This document shows, piece by piece, positions 1 to 10,615 of a stretch of DNA of 64,000 nucleotides. The translations under genes and the position numbers were made by a program. The notes under the pieces were generated by a model. It was not told the origin of the DNA. It ran no database searches and worked only from the letters and a program-made list of their open reading frames with translations. Position 1 is the stretch's first letter, and each line of letters opens with the position of its first letter. This DNA comes from Cercis canadensis (Eukaryota > Streptophyta > Magnoliopsida > Fabales > Fabaceae). The DNA is taken from positions 1 to 64,000 of the forward strand of contig QAOA01002967.1 of assembly GCA_003255065.1 (NCBI GenBank), read 5' to 3'.

Positions 1-236
1 TTTCAACTCATGAGCATCATTTTCTTTTAAAAGGGCCAATAGCTCTCTTTATTTGTCAATAAAGCCAAAATCATATTTTTGTACAATTTTTTCCTCGTCA
101 AAACACTGCTTTTGTTGTGCTCATTTAAATAAAAAGAAATAGGGGTCATGCATTTTTCTCTTACCCATTCCATAAACCTCATTGTTTTTTTTTTTTTTTT
201 TTTTTTTTTTTTNTCCCATGCAGTTTTCATTGAAAA
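1..236. other. Leader of the Tat-like element, with a poly-T run
   Basis: This is AT-rich DNA upstream of the gag reading frame that opens near 237. It holds a poly-T tract of about 27 bases at 185-212 that ends in an N at 213, so the tract length is unreliable. No primer-binding site or LTR boundary is recognisable, so the 5' LTR of the element probably lies outside the window. I see no gene here. Confidence 0.35.
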
Positions 237-418
237 GTGTCGAACATTGCTCAGTCAAAGAAAAATAAGCTTAATCAAAAACACTTTGTAAAAAGGTCAA
301 TTAAGCTCAAATCAAGAATCATCGTTGTTATAGAGGAAAATCAAGAACAAGATTGCAATTTTGAGGGTGAGTTCGATGAATTGAAATCTCGTATGAATGA
401 GATGATGAAGCTTGTGGC
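237..418 (+). pseudogene. Tat/Ogre-like Ty3/gypsy gag, first segment
   Basis: An open frame without an ATG encodes a charged, Lys/Glu-rich stretch ending in DELKSRMNEMMKLVA. It stops where a solo LTR begins at 419. Removing that LTR (419-3724) and one copy of its target duplication GTGGC joins this frame directly to the gag frame at 3730 (…KLVA then EGSSNVN…). The segment is therefore the N-terminal part of a gag that was open when the LTR element inserted. In the complete family gag would be the structural protein of the retrotransposon particle. The lineage is inferred from the third segment at 5288-6510. Confidence 0.65.
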
Positions 419-3400
419 TGTCACAACGTACCCGAAGGTTGCTACGACGCGGATGGATGGCTAAATAAAAAGAGATTTAGTTTTCGAAATGAAAACTCTG
501 GAGTCGCCACCAATTGTATTAAGAAAGCGGGGAACAATTGGAAAAACCCCCTTTTTAATTAATTAAAAGAAATAAAGGTTTGCGAATCAAAGAGGGTTCG
601 GGAGTCTGTTTATGCTGTGGGGAAGGTGTTAGGCACCCCAGAGCATCTGTCTAAAGACGGTTACCCTAAATTAGTTGTGCAAACAGAATATGGCAAAAAA
701 TGTACATTTTATTTACCCTAGAATAATAAATTGTTACAAGAATATCTAATGAAAATAAAAACAAAGAAAATTAAACGTGCAATGCATGAATTATTTACGA
801 GGACCTAAATTCTTCCACCCTTTCATCGCATGAAGCGACCGTCCAAGGTAGCACTACCTTCACCTAGATCGGATAGAGAAAGGCATCCCATATAGGACTG
901 ACTTGCCATATCCTCCCATAATAAGTGAAGGGGCATACGGATACTACGCGACACAGGTATTATTTTTATATGCAGTGCAAATGCATGATTTTAAATATTA
1001 CAAAATTTGTCTCAAAATCTAAGTACTAAGAATTATTAATTTACATCAAAAAACAAAACAAAATAAAAAGATAAATACAACAACATTCTTGCTCCAAGCT
1101 TGCAGTTAGATATCTTCCGGTTGCGCCTTCCGATTTGCTCACATTCATAACTACCATGAGTTGTATTTGAGGATGCTCATAAATACACCAAAACACAGGT
1201 TAGGCAAGACTTAGAAGAAATCTATCTAATTGACCTACCTATTTAATCTCCACATGCCTCAAAAAGAATAACATAATATTAAACAAAAATGCCTATTCAA
1301 ACCCTAAACACCCCTTGGAATAGTGCACACAATGCATGAGAACTAACCTAGTGAATAGCTTCCAAAACAGTTAAAAAAAACGTAAGTAATAAACCCTGAA
1401 CAGCAGGCCGAACAGAACCTTAAACAATCAACAAGAAATGAAAAAATTATGAAGATTTCACAAATAGAAGATAGACATCTTATGGTTCCAAAGAAACAAG
1501 AAACACTTAAATCAAGACTCTATAGCTCTAGAAAGAATTAAAAAACCACTTGCTCTTAGAGAAAATCAACTAAACTGACAAAGCAAAAAACAACAGCCAA
1601 CTTTAAATGCGAACTGGGGGCAAAGTAGACATGAAAAAAATCTTAAAAGTCCACAAAATGAATAAATACATCTTACGATTCTAAAAAGATAAGAATCATG
1701 CCATTCGGAGTTGTATAACTCCAGAAAGAAATAAAAAGCTACATGCTGCCAGAGAAGATCAAAAGTTTTGATAGAGCAGAAAAACATCCAATTTTCCATG
1801 CAAACTGGGAGCGAAGTACACATGAAAAAAATCTGAAAAAATACAAAAAATTAAGATACGTGTCTCCCGGTTCTAATGAGACTAACATCACTAAAAGCTA
1901 AGCTCTGAAGCTGCAGAAATAAATCAAACATTGAGTGCTGCCAGAGAAGAACAACATGCCTGACAACTCAGAAAAACAGCCAATGTTCCATAAAACTGGG
2001 AGCAAGATAACTGTGAAAAAAATCTGAAAAATTTACACATCGAAGACATGCATCTTATGGTTCTAATGAGACTAACATCACTAAAATCCAAGTTCTGTAG
2101 CTCCATAAATAAATCAAACATTGAGTACTACCAGAGTTGTCTGACAGACCCGAAAACAAAGAAATTCAAAGCGTTAATGTCACCAACAATAGATTTATCC
2201 TCAAACATGTTATAGGTTGATGGAGCAGCACCTATATTACCTTTCTAGAATACATATGTGAATGTGAAAGCATGAATTATAAGATTTTCTAGACAGCAAA
2301 TCACCTCATACAAAGTATAGCCATGATGCAAAGGACCCAAAAATAGAACTATTAAACAACTCTCAAATAGGCAAACTAGAGATTACCCAATTAAATTTCC
2401 AATAGAGTAAGTCATTCCAATTTTCAAATTGCCAACACAGTAAGTATATAGAACCCTTTTAAAATCAAACTCACTCACTATTTGAAAATTTCATGAGTAA
2501 TCACTTCAATCTATTAACATTTACCCAAACAAATATGACAAATGACCTATAAATTGAACATCAAAATTTCAACCATATGATTACAACCAATACACACAAT
2601 GAGTTCAGCATTCCATTTCCATTCAAAAATTGAAGAAAGACACAGAGCAACCAGTCTTCTAGTATCATAACACAATTTACATAACAAATAACACCTCCAT
2701 TGAAGCATTTAAAAACAATAAGGATAACCCATACTTACTTTCTTCAAATTAAGAAACAATTAAACTTATGTTTCCATAATTATACAAAGGATCATCATGA
2801 CATCCAATTGGAACATCTAGTGCTATGGATTTTAAAAGAAAGTGAAAATAGAATCACAAAATCAAAAGAGCAGGAGAATCAAACCTTAGTAGTGGCTGGC
2901 TTCCTTATGCTGCTACAATGAACTCCTAGCACCCTCAAGTTCAAGCTTAGCTCATGAGCTCTCTTCCCTTTTTCTGGTGCAATCTTTCTTTCCTCTTTTC
3001 TTCTCTCTATTCTCTCTCACGTACACCTCTGTTTCTGCTCCCTTTCTTTGCTATTCGGTCATCCCCTTTTACTATTCTTTCTCTTCTTTCTTCTCTTGTA
3101 TGCTACCCTTCTTCTTTTCTACTCAAAAAAAGAAATATCGTTTCTGCTCTTCATGCATTTTTCTGCTCTATTTTCTTTCTCTTGCTAAATAGTTCTTTCT
3201 TTCTCCCCTTTGCTCTCTTGTGCGTATCTCTCTTGCTGAATGGGTGGTCTCCATCCTTTGACTATTCTTCTTTTGCTGAAATCCAACTTTGCCCCTTAGT
3301 CTTTTGATCTCAACCATTCATCTCCATTGCCTTTCTTTTAATTAGTCTTCCTATTTTTTTTTTTTTTGTTATTTACTAAATAGAAGATAATACACAATCT

Positions 3401-3724
3401 TGGACCAATGGGAAGAGGAGGAAATCTATTCCTTGCTCTCTTATTGGTTACTTTAGATTCAATGATGCCAAAAGTAAATTTACAAAATATATTTATATGT
3501 TTTATCTATTATTTACATAATTAAGAAAAATAACAAAAATGGACCAAGTGGGCTTAAATTAAAATGGGCTTAGTGTGACAATGGATTAGGCTTAAGTTTT
3601 CTTCAATTGCAAAAGTCAAAACAATAAAAAACACACTAATTAAAAATTTAAATTTTCTCTCCATTTTTCTTGAATATATTTTAACTATAAATAAATAAAA
3701 CTCGAACAAAATACAGTGTCTACA
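419..3724 (-). mobile_element. Solo LTR, Ty3/gypsy family, inserted in gag
   Basis: This 3306-bp unit begins TG and ends CA on the plus strand. It is flanked by a perfect 5-bp duplication, GTGGC (414-418 and 3725-3729). Its plus-strand start reads TGTCACAACGTACCCGAA, which is the reverse complement of the end of the LTR at 23396-26342. Both also share the block around 500-670, with GAGTCGCCACCAA and GTGTTAGGCACCCCA. No gag, pol, primer-binding site or polypurine tract lies inside, so it is a solo LTR left by recombination between two LTRs. By comparison with the other copy the element ran on the minus strand. The CT-rich stretch 2950-3240 produces spurious open frames. The lineage is inferred; LTRs of about 3 kb suit Tat/Ogre-type elements. 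Confidence 0.88.
1437..2200 (-). repeat. Degenerate ~192-bp tandem array inside the solo LTR
   Basis: Four diverged units are visible, marked by recurring ATGAAAAAA(A)TC near 1438, 1631, 1822 and 2013. They also share the blocks CATCTTAYGGTTCT, TAGCTCCAGAAA and GCCAGAGAAGA. The spacing is about 190 bp. The LTR at 23396-26342 carries related units on the opposite strand, with CTGTAGARCTCC at about the same spacing. The array therefore belongs to the LTR family rather than being a private expansion of this copy. Confidence 0.7.
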
Positions 3725-3729
3725 GTGGC

Positions 3730-4112
3730 TGAGGGATCAAGCAATGTCAATATCTCTCCAATTTCTAATGTAATGCCTTTATTGACATATCCATCAAATG
3801 AGACAACTTCTGCAGTTTTCACTCCAATATGGGGAATGCCTCCACAGATGATACTTTCTGCAAATCTGATACAGGAATATGATTACAATTCAACAATCTC
3901 TCCAACCACCCAACTAGCCAATGTTATGCATGCCATCTCGCTGCCTTTCTCAAACCCAATTTCTTTACCTAAGGAGGCTCCATTTAATCCAAATGAAAAT
4001 CAAAGGGGCGTCAACACGTACACCCATCCAATTACTCACTACGCTGCATAAGAAGCTTCAGGGATAGTTCCTTTAGGGAAATATAAGGAAAAGTTAGAGA
4101 ATGAGAGGCTAA
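3730..4112 (+). pseudogene. Tat/Ogre-like gag, second segment
   Basis: The gag frame continues in phase after the solo LTR. It is rich in Ser, Thr, Asn and Pro, as expected for the poorly conserved N-terminal half of a plant gypsy gag. A TAA at 4049-4051 interrupts it where a CAA or similar codon is likely. The frame then runs on through GIVPLGKYKEKLENERL to the Harbinger-type insertion at 4113. Removing that insertion and one TAA duplication keeps the frame open into the third segment. Confidence 0.6.
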
Positions 4113-5284
4113 GGTGGTGTTTGGTATCAATTATCATTTTTCCTGGGAATCTTTACTTTCCTGGGAATCCTATTCCTAGGAATGAGATTATTAGGAAAGT
4201 TGACATTCCCATGTTTGGTTATCACTTAACTTTCCTGGGAATAATATCATTCACATATTTAATTTTTCCAAAAATACCCTTCAATTCCTTCCCCTTCACT
4301 GACCCATCTTTAATTGCTTCCAAAGGAGCAGCTATTCCACCTTTTTCCACAATTGCATCCTTCCCTTCCTGAATCCCCGCCAAGCTATTAAGCACCACCA
4401 TTGCCTTTTCAGCCATACACATCCCTTGCTCTGCCACCAGCTCCACAAGGGGCTTCACTGCTCCATCAGAGCTCGATTTTCCAATGAAGGCAAAGTCGCC
4501 AGCCTTTGCAACTCCCTTGAAATGTCATTGCTACAAGGCGAGAAGTCACTGAAAGCTTGACCGAATTGGGTCAGACTTTGATAACATTTTGAAGAATAAA
4601 CACTTCATTTTTCCAATCCTCAAGTTCCCGATAGTCCCCATGCCTATCGTATGAAGCATTTCAATAAGGAGGCAACTAGTGGCCCCTTCCTGTACGCTTT
4701 CGGTTGTAAGAGGAAAGCTGGCTTGGGCCCTATTTTGTCGAACTAGCTTCAGCCATTATAATAATAAGATTAAAATGAGATGAGGAAGGAAGAAAGTAAA
4801 CACCTTTATGAGGAAGAGAAGGAACCCCAGATCCGATGCGGAAAAAGAGCATTCACCGAGGTCACCGCCGAAAAATGGAAGAGTTTCTTTGAATTTCACA
4901 AAGGGAAGAGAAAGCGAGAGATAAGGGACGGACACGAGGACTTCAGGGGATCACCAGGAAAGTACTGGAATTTTAAGATTCAACAAAAAAAATTTCTCTC
5001 TGTGCCAAAAAAGATGGGAGCCCAAAGAAGAAAGAAACAATGAAGACGAAGTACGATGTGCAGGACCAGCGCTAGGGGCTGCGAACCCAGCGCTGAGCGC
5101 TGGCACCTCCATTCTTAGGAAAGTTGGGTTCCCACCTCAAGAGGTGGGTAAATTTTTTTTTCATTTTGTGTGCAAATTTCATTCCTGGGAATAATTTTAT
5201 AACTCTTGCACCAAACATGAGAAATTTTTATTCCCATCTCACTTTCCCAAGAATCTTAAAACTTTCCAGATACCAAACACCACC
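4113..5284. mobile_element. PIF/Harbinger-type non-autonomous element with captured gene DNA
   Basis: This 1172-bp element has matching inverted ends: GGTGGTGTTTGGTATC at 4113 and its exact reverse complement ending at 5284. The 3-bp duplication TAA sits at 4110-4112 and 5285-5287. A TWA duplication and ends of the type G(G)NNNTGTTTGG are characteristic of PIF/Harbinger and Tourist-like elements. Subterminal DNA repeats TTTCCTGGGAA several times. No transposase is present. The interior is not simple MITE sequence: the minus strand from about 4278 to 5043 resembles a 5' UTR plus coding pieces of an ARM-repeat gene. It inserted in gag, and removing it with one TAA restores the gag frame. Confidence 0.85.
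4278..4756 (-). pseudogene. Captured fragment of an ARM-repeat (U-box/PUB-like) gene
   Basis: On the minus strand, 4458 down to about 4280 encodes GAVKPLVELVAEQG, then MAEKAMVVLNSLAGI and GGIAAPLEAIKDGSVKGKE. This is the characteristic repeat pattern of plant ARM-repeat proteins related to U-box (PUB4-like) proteins. Upstream, another frame reads SNDISRELQRLATLPS, which resembles the N-terminal part of such proteins. A minus-strand ATG at 4756 begins MAEASSTK before a stop. The frame changes and the missing middle repeats show a shortened, broken copy that is probably not translated as a useful protein. DNA upstream of the ATG (4757-5043, read on minus) is CT-rich and looks like a captured 5' UTR. 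The family call rests on remembered motifs, not on a search. Confidence 0.7.
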
Positions 5285-5287
5285 TAA

Positions 5288-6510
5288 AGGTCAAATCAAT
5301 GGAGAAAAAGCAAGCATTGTTGGAAGAGTAGATTAAGATGATGCAAGGATCAGGGGCATATGAGTTAGTGGACATTGATGAACTTTCCTTAACACCTGAA
5401 ATTGTTCTCCCAAAAGATTTTAAAATACCTGAGTTTGTCCGCTATGATGGAACAACCAATCCTAGGCTTCACTTAAAATCATATTGCACTAAGATGTCCA
5501 TTTTGTCAAGAGATGAGAAGTTCTTTATACATTCCTTCCCAGAGAGTTTGATTGGTCCAGCTTTAGATTGGTATTGGCGTCTGGATCACCTTAAGATTCA
5601 CACATGGAGAGACTTGGCTGATGCTTTCCTAAAGCAGTATAGTTTTAGTGATAACATAGCTCTTACTAGAGCTCAATTGGGGTCTACGCATAAGGAAAAG
5701 AGTGAAAGCTTTAAAGATTACGCTCAAAAGTGGAGGAATTTAGCAGCCTAAGTTCAACCTCCATTGTTGGATTCTGAAATGATTCATTATTTCATGAATA
5801 CTTTGCATTCCCATTATGTTGAGTTAATGGTAGCAGTTGTTTATAGGGACTTCTCTGAGTTGAACAAGGCCGGAGAGAGAGTTGAAGAGATGAACCGAGC
5901 AAGAAAATTGTCATTCTTAGGAAGAGAAAATTATAATAACGGCCGAAAGAATGGAGACCCATTTCGGAAGAAAGAGGATGAGGTAAATTAGGAACATTCA
6001 CCAGGGACACCATCGTACCTTCAACCTCGAAACCCATACCATTCTCCAATTCTCATTTTCTCACCTCCATACTAAGTCAATGCAATCCCACCATCCTTCC
6101 CACAAACCCCACCTCAAGGCTATCCTGCTCCTCGAACACCTTTTGCAAGACCCGATAACGGTCAATCCAGGCCTCAAAGGAATGAACGATCTTTTCCCAA
6201 CAATCCTATAACCAAAGCTGAATTGTTCGGGCAACTATGTGATGCCCATGTGATTGCACCTTGTCCTGTGGAACCCCTAAAGCCACATTTCCCTCGTTGG
6301 TACAATCCAAATCTTAAATGCGACTATCATATGGGAGCAATTGGACATTCTATTGAAGTTTTGTGATGCTTTCAAGCATATAGTGCTTCAGTTGATTGAG
6401 CATGGGATAATTCAGATAGAGGAAATTGCGGCTGCACCCAATGTAGCTATGTACACTACCTAATCATAAAGCTCAAGGTTGAGAAGATCCCGTTGGAGAT
6501 TAAAGGATGA
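5288..6510 (+). pseudogene. Tat/Ogre-like gag, third segment (Retrotrans_gag domain)
   Basis: This carries the conserved gag core. Motifs include VLPKDFKIPEF, YDGTTNPRLHLKSYC, LDWYWRLD, HTWRDLADAFLKQY and ESFKDYAQKWRNLAA, typical of Tat/Ogre-lineage gag proteins. The C-terminal part near 6390-6510 still reads GIIQIEEIAAAPNVAMYT and VEKIPLEIKG. In-frame stops occur at about 5328, at the TAA after WRNLAA (5750), and at 5990, along with frame changes in the Pro-rich middle. No protease, reverse transcriptase or integrase follows. The element either is a gag-only derivative or lost pol. Confidence 0.8.
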
Positions 6511-8587
6511 TTCGAGAAGGATGTTGGTTTAGCTTGCTTTTGTGTTGTTTTAAGTTATTTCTTTTGTTTTTCAGTGTTTATTTTGTCAATTTTATCTTTT
6601 TAGCCCAAGTTTAAGGCTAATAGAGTTCATTCAATATTAGGATCTTATGTTATTTGGCTTCAATTAATGAAATAATCATGCACTTCCTTTTACCATCTTT
6701 ATTATTTTTTTTGGACTTATTCTTTTGGAATCATAGTCCTTCTTAAAAAAAATTCATGAGTTTTTTCTTTTTGAGAAGTTGCAATTGATGTAAAAATGAT
6801 GAATTTGAGAGTGATGGAAAAAGAAGACCTCATAAGAAAGATTTGTTTTTAAGCAAAATTTGAGCTCTACAAGCAAACTTTTCTAATGATTAGAGGTATT
6901 ATTTGTTTTCCTAAACATTGCGGAGTATCCTTAGTTATCCCTTTGAACTTGAAGAAGTGGACCATTTCTTAATTTCCTTATTCATGAGTTCTCTTGGGAA
7001 AGGTAAAACTCCAATAAGCTTTCATGACAACATTCAAATACTAAGAAGGATGATTTTCTTTCTTTTATCCAAATACATCATATCCTTTGTCAAACCATTT
7101 TGAGCTTTAAATTTTTTTTTACACCTGATGAGAATCATACATGGGCTACACTAAGAGTCAACTTGCTAAGGATGTTTTCAAAACCTCAATGGATTTGCCA
7201 AAAAGAAAGTGAAAATGCAAAAGAAGTGCAAAAAAGAGGAAAACTCTCCGAAAGAGGAAAAGAAAAAGAAAAGACAAATTCTTCAAGAGGTAAAAAAATC
7301 CTTTTTCTAGAAAGAGAGACGAAAAAAAAAAGAATAAACAAAAGTATTCCTTCTAAATGGTTGAGGAATAAGAATTGCAATCCATGTGATAAAAATGAAA
7401 ATTAGGAGACCACAAGTTGTGAAAAACAAGATTTTCATTGTCGTCCAAACATCAAGTGTTTGGGCCTTTATATCCTCTCTTTCATTAGTTGTACCTTACA
7501 TCCCTAAAACCTCATTACAACCTTTGAGCATCCTCTTGGTAAATGAATGTTAGCTTAAAAGTTTATTGGAGTTGGGCAGTGAAGAAAAATGGAAAAATAA
7601 TGTAATGGTAGAAATCAAATTTTGAGTCTTTATCATTTCATTCCAAACAAAATAAAAAATATTTCATCTTAAGACCTCCTTGAGGGTTAGTTTGCTTGAA
7701 CCATGAACTGGGGCTTTAAAATAAAAAAAAAAAATTATTAATTGAGGTCAAGCCTCACTCAAGAAAAATATTTTTTGTATCAATTGCAATTCTCAAAGGG
7801 AATTTCTTCAAGTCCCTACCACTTGAGCAAATTTTCATTCTGTAAGTTTGCAAGTTGTCATAACCATTGAAATGAGGGCTCTATGTCCTAACTTTTGCCT
7901 CCATGATCCTCCCTAGTGCTTGACATTGGGGCAATTTTTGGGTTGCCCAAATATATATTTCTTCCACAACTTTGTCTTTGAGTTCGTTGGCACAAATCAA
8001 TGGGCATATGTGTTGTCTCATCTCTATCATTTTCTCACCATTATCTTTCTTTGAATCCATATCTCATTTCATTAATTTTTACCAAATAAAATAGGAGTGA
8101 CTCTTACTCAATTGACATGACAAGCATTAGCAATTGAAAAATTGGCTTAAAGCATTGCCATGATTCTTGCAAAGGATTAACATTTATCAAGATCAGTGCA
8201 AAAAGAAGTCTCTGGGATTATACCATAAACTGGGGGAAAATTTGATTGAACAAGCAACTTGCACTTTTTGAATTCAGTGTCTTTAATTTAAGCATTGACT
8301 CTGACCTACCAGTTTTATTCCCCTGCATTATGGGCCTTGACCCATTCTTTTACTTCTTGCAATTCCTTGGCCATCGACCCATTGTCATATTACCAGTTTA
8401 GGCCCTACCCCTTCATGTTGTTTTTCTTGCATGTCATATGATGCCTCAAATTTTTGTTATGTTGACTCATATCATGCATTTTCTAAAGTTCATCCCCTGT
8501 TTGTTTTTGTTTAATCATAGGCCTTGAACCACGGCATACCCATCTTCACATTTTTTGTGTCAAAGTCCTTTGCCGGAAGAGACACCT
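6511..8587 (+). other. Non-coding interior of the gag-only gypsy element
   Basis: About 2 kb of AT-rich DNA follows the gag remnant. Small open frames occur (for example Lys-rich 7100-7405), but none shows a recognisable domain or codon bias. I find no pol motif such as YVDD, FDD or an HHCC finger on either strand. Position and composition suit the untranslated internal region of a non-autonomous Tat-like element. The assignment is by context only. Confidence 0.4.
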
Positions 8588-9213
8588 TTGCTTTTCGTGC
8601 TTAAATCAAATTTAGCCTTGCTTGGTCAAGCCTGTGTCGATCCAGGTGCTTTCCTTATCTGCATTTTGCTTTTCCTGCTTAAATCAAATTTAGCCTTGCT
8701 AGGTCGAGCCTATGTCAAGCCAAGTGCTTTCCTTATCTGCATTTTACTTTTCTTGCTTTCGAATTTAGCCTTGCTAGGTCGAGCCTGTGTCGAGCTAGAT
8801 GCTTCCCTTATCTGCATTTTACTTTTCCTGCTTAAATTAAATTTAGCCTTGCTAGGTCGAGCTTGTGTCAAGCCAGGTGATTTCCTTATCTGCATTTTGC
8901 TTTTCCCACTTAAATTAAATTTAGCCTTGCTAGGTCGAGCCTGTGTCGAGCCATATGCTTCCCATATCTGCATTTTGCTTTTCTCGCTTAAATTAAATTT
9001 AGCCTTGCTAGGTCGAGCCTGTGTCGAGCCAAGTGCTTTCCTTATCTGCATTTTGCTTTTCCTACTTAAATTGAATTTAGCCTTGCTAGGTCGAATCTAT
9101 GTCAAGCTAGGTGCTCTTCTTATCTGTATTTGTGCTTTTCCCGCTTAAATCGAATTTAGTCTTGCTAGGTCGAGCCTGTGTCGAGCCAGGTGCTTTCCTT
9201 ATCTACATTCTGT
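8588..9213 (+). repeat. 78-bp tandem repeat, eight copies
   Basis: The block TTTAGCCTTG recurs at 8611, 8689, 8764, 8842, 8920, 8998, 9076 and 9154, with spacings 78, 75, 78, 78, 78, 78 and 78. Each unit carries TTGCTAGGTCGAGCC, then GTGCTTTCCTTATCTGCATTTT. The one short unit lacks exactly 3 bp. Because 78 and 75 are multiples of three, both strands stay open across several units, giving a repetitive Leu-rich plus-strand frame (8555-9148) and an Ala/Lys-rich minus-strand frame. I treat these frames as by-products. Tandem arrays between coding region and 3' LTR are known from Ogre/Tat elements, which matches the position. Confidence 0.93.
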
Positions 9214-9278
9214 TTTGCTTGCATTTTCCTGTCGGCTCCCATGTAAAAGATCTTGGTGCTTTTAAATTTTTGTTGGCT

Positions 9279-10591
9279 CCTGATAACACATTATTTTATA
9301 CTATTTGTTTCCCTTATACTTAATCTTTTAGTGTGTGTTTCTAGTGATTTTTATGGCTTTTAGACATGTTTTGTAGATTTGGACTTGTTGGTGCTTGTAG
9401 ATTTTAATTGCTTAATTGTTAAATTCTGGCACTTCTTACATTTTTCATCATATCGTTTGCTACAGATGTCCGATTGATGTGATTCCAGTTTCGTTAGAAA
9501 GCTGACAGAAAATGCCACATTTCATATGAAGAGTCTAGAAGCTGATTCTCACGTCTGGACAACTGAAATTCGCGTGCAAGCAGTCCAGATTTTCTGCTCC
9601 GCCCAGCATTGACTGATTCCTTTCCTTAGGGCTGCCTATTGGACCAGAGCATGTTTATTTGGGCCAACATCTGCTTTTTGGGCCAGCACACATGACACTA
9701 GGGCTTGATCATGTTTTTACCATTAATAATTTAGGAAACTAGGTTTATTTTGTAATTAGGAAACCATTAGGAAACCTAGAGGAGGCAGCCAGCTAGTATA
9801 TATTCTCAAGTTGTTGAGGCAAATCATACACAATCAGAAGAGATACGAAATTCCTTGAGCTGCTGCTGCCTCCTTTGCTGAGTTCGTTTTTTTCCCCTTA
9901 GCTTTGTGTTCAAGTCTTCCATGGAAGGCTAAGTTCGTTTGTAATCAATTCAAGAGGAGTCAAACTTGACAATCCAGAGTTCCTGTGCTTCAACCGGGTT
10001 TGATTTAATTTAATTTGAATTACTGCTTCTCCCCTTCTTCATGTGATTGAATGGTACTTTGATTCCATGAGTTGTATGAATTTAAATCGGTTGATTAGAT
10101 TCATAACAGTAATCAGATTGATAATCATACTTTAAAGGTCTTTAATATATGGTTAACTTGGATAATTCGGTTATTAAATTAATCTGGATTTAGTGATATA
10201 GAGCGGTTACCTAAAGCCTTAATTCCATGATTAATTGAATCTTGATTGGTAAATCAGTAGGAATTCTAAGTGTTATTGTTAGGGGTTCCAGGTAACACTT
10301 AACCAAGAATTAAATCAGATCTAGGTTATCTTTAGTGAACAAGGATGGATTAGAGTTTGGTTGCCTGCTTGAGTTGATTGCATTTTCTCTTATTTGATAA
10401 ATTCAATTTACTGCTTTCTTAATTCTTAGTATATTGGATTCAATACAAAACTCCCCCCTTATTCTGTTCTTGCTTAAGTTCTTAAAAGATTAGTTGTTTT
10501 GGTGAATCCTTGGGAGACGACACTGGTTGCATCCTATACTACAATTTAGTTGCAATTAGTAGTTTAATTTTGTACGGTTCGGCACCCGTCA
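9279..10591 (+). mobile_element. 5' LTR of an Athila-like Ty3/gypsy element
   Basis: The 3' boundary is placed at …GGCACCCGTCA (10591), just before an Athila-type primer-binding site. The 5' boundary is inferred at TGATAACACATTATTTTATA (9279), the best TG start in the expected range, giving about 1.3 kb. No second LTR is present to confirm it. The LTR includes a plausible TATA-like box (GTATATATTC near 9796). Confidence 0.6.
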
Positions 10592-10597
10592 AAATTT

Positions 10598-10615
10598 TGG
10601 CGCCGTTGCCGGGGA
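10598..10615 (+). promoter_or_regulatory. Athila-type primer-binding site (tRNA-Asp)
   Basis: TGGCGCCGTTGCCGGGGA is the well-known primer-binding site of Athila-group and related plant gypsy elements, complementary to the 3' end of tRNA-Asp. It lies 6 bases after the inferred LTR end and fixes the plus orientation of the element. Confidence 0.9.

Noticed and set aside
2954..3307. 117-codon plus-strand open frame rich in Leu, Ser and Phe
   Set aside because: It lies in a CT-rich stretch of the solo LTR and reflects base composition; an overlapping frame is equally open.
7100..7405. Lys-rich 101-codon frame
   Set aside because: Composition follows an A-rich stretch; no motif, and the opposite strand is open as well.
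8555..9148. 197-codon open frame that could be a Leu-rich repeat protein
   Set aside because: It is the translation of the 78-bp tandem repeat; the opposite strand is open too, which argues against a real gene.
8588..9213. CRISPR-like array
   Set aside because: Units are contiguous 78-bp copies without unique spacers, in a plant genome.
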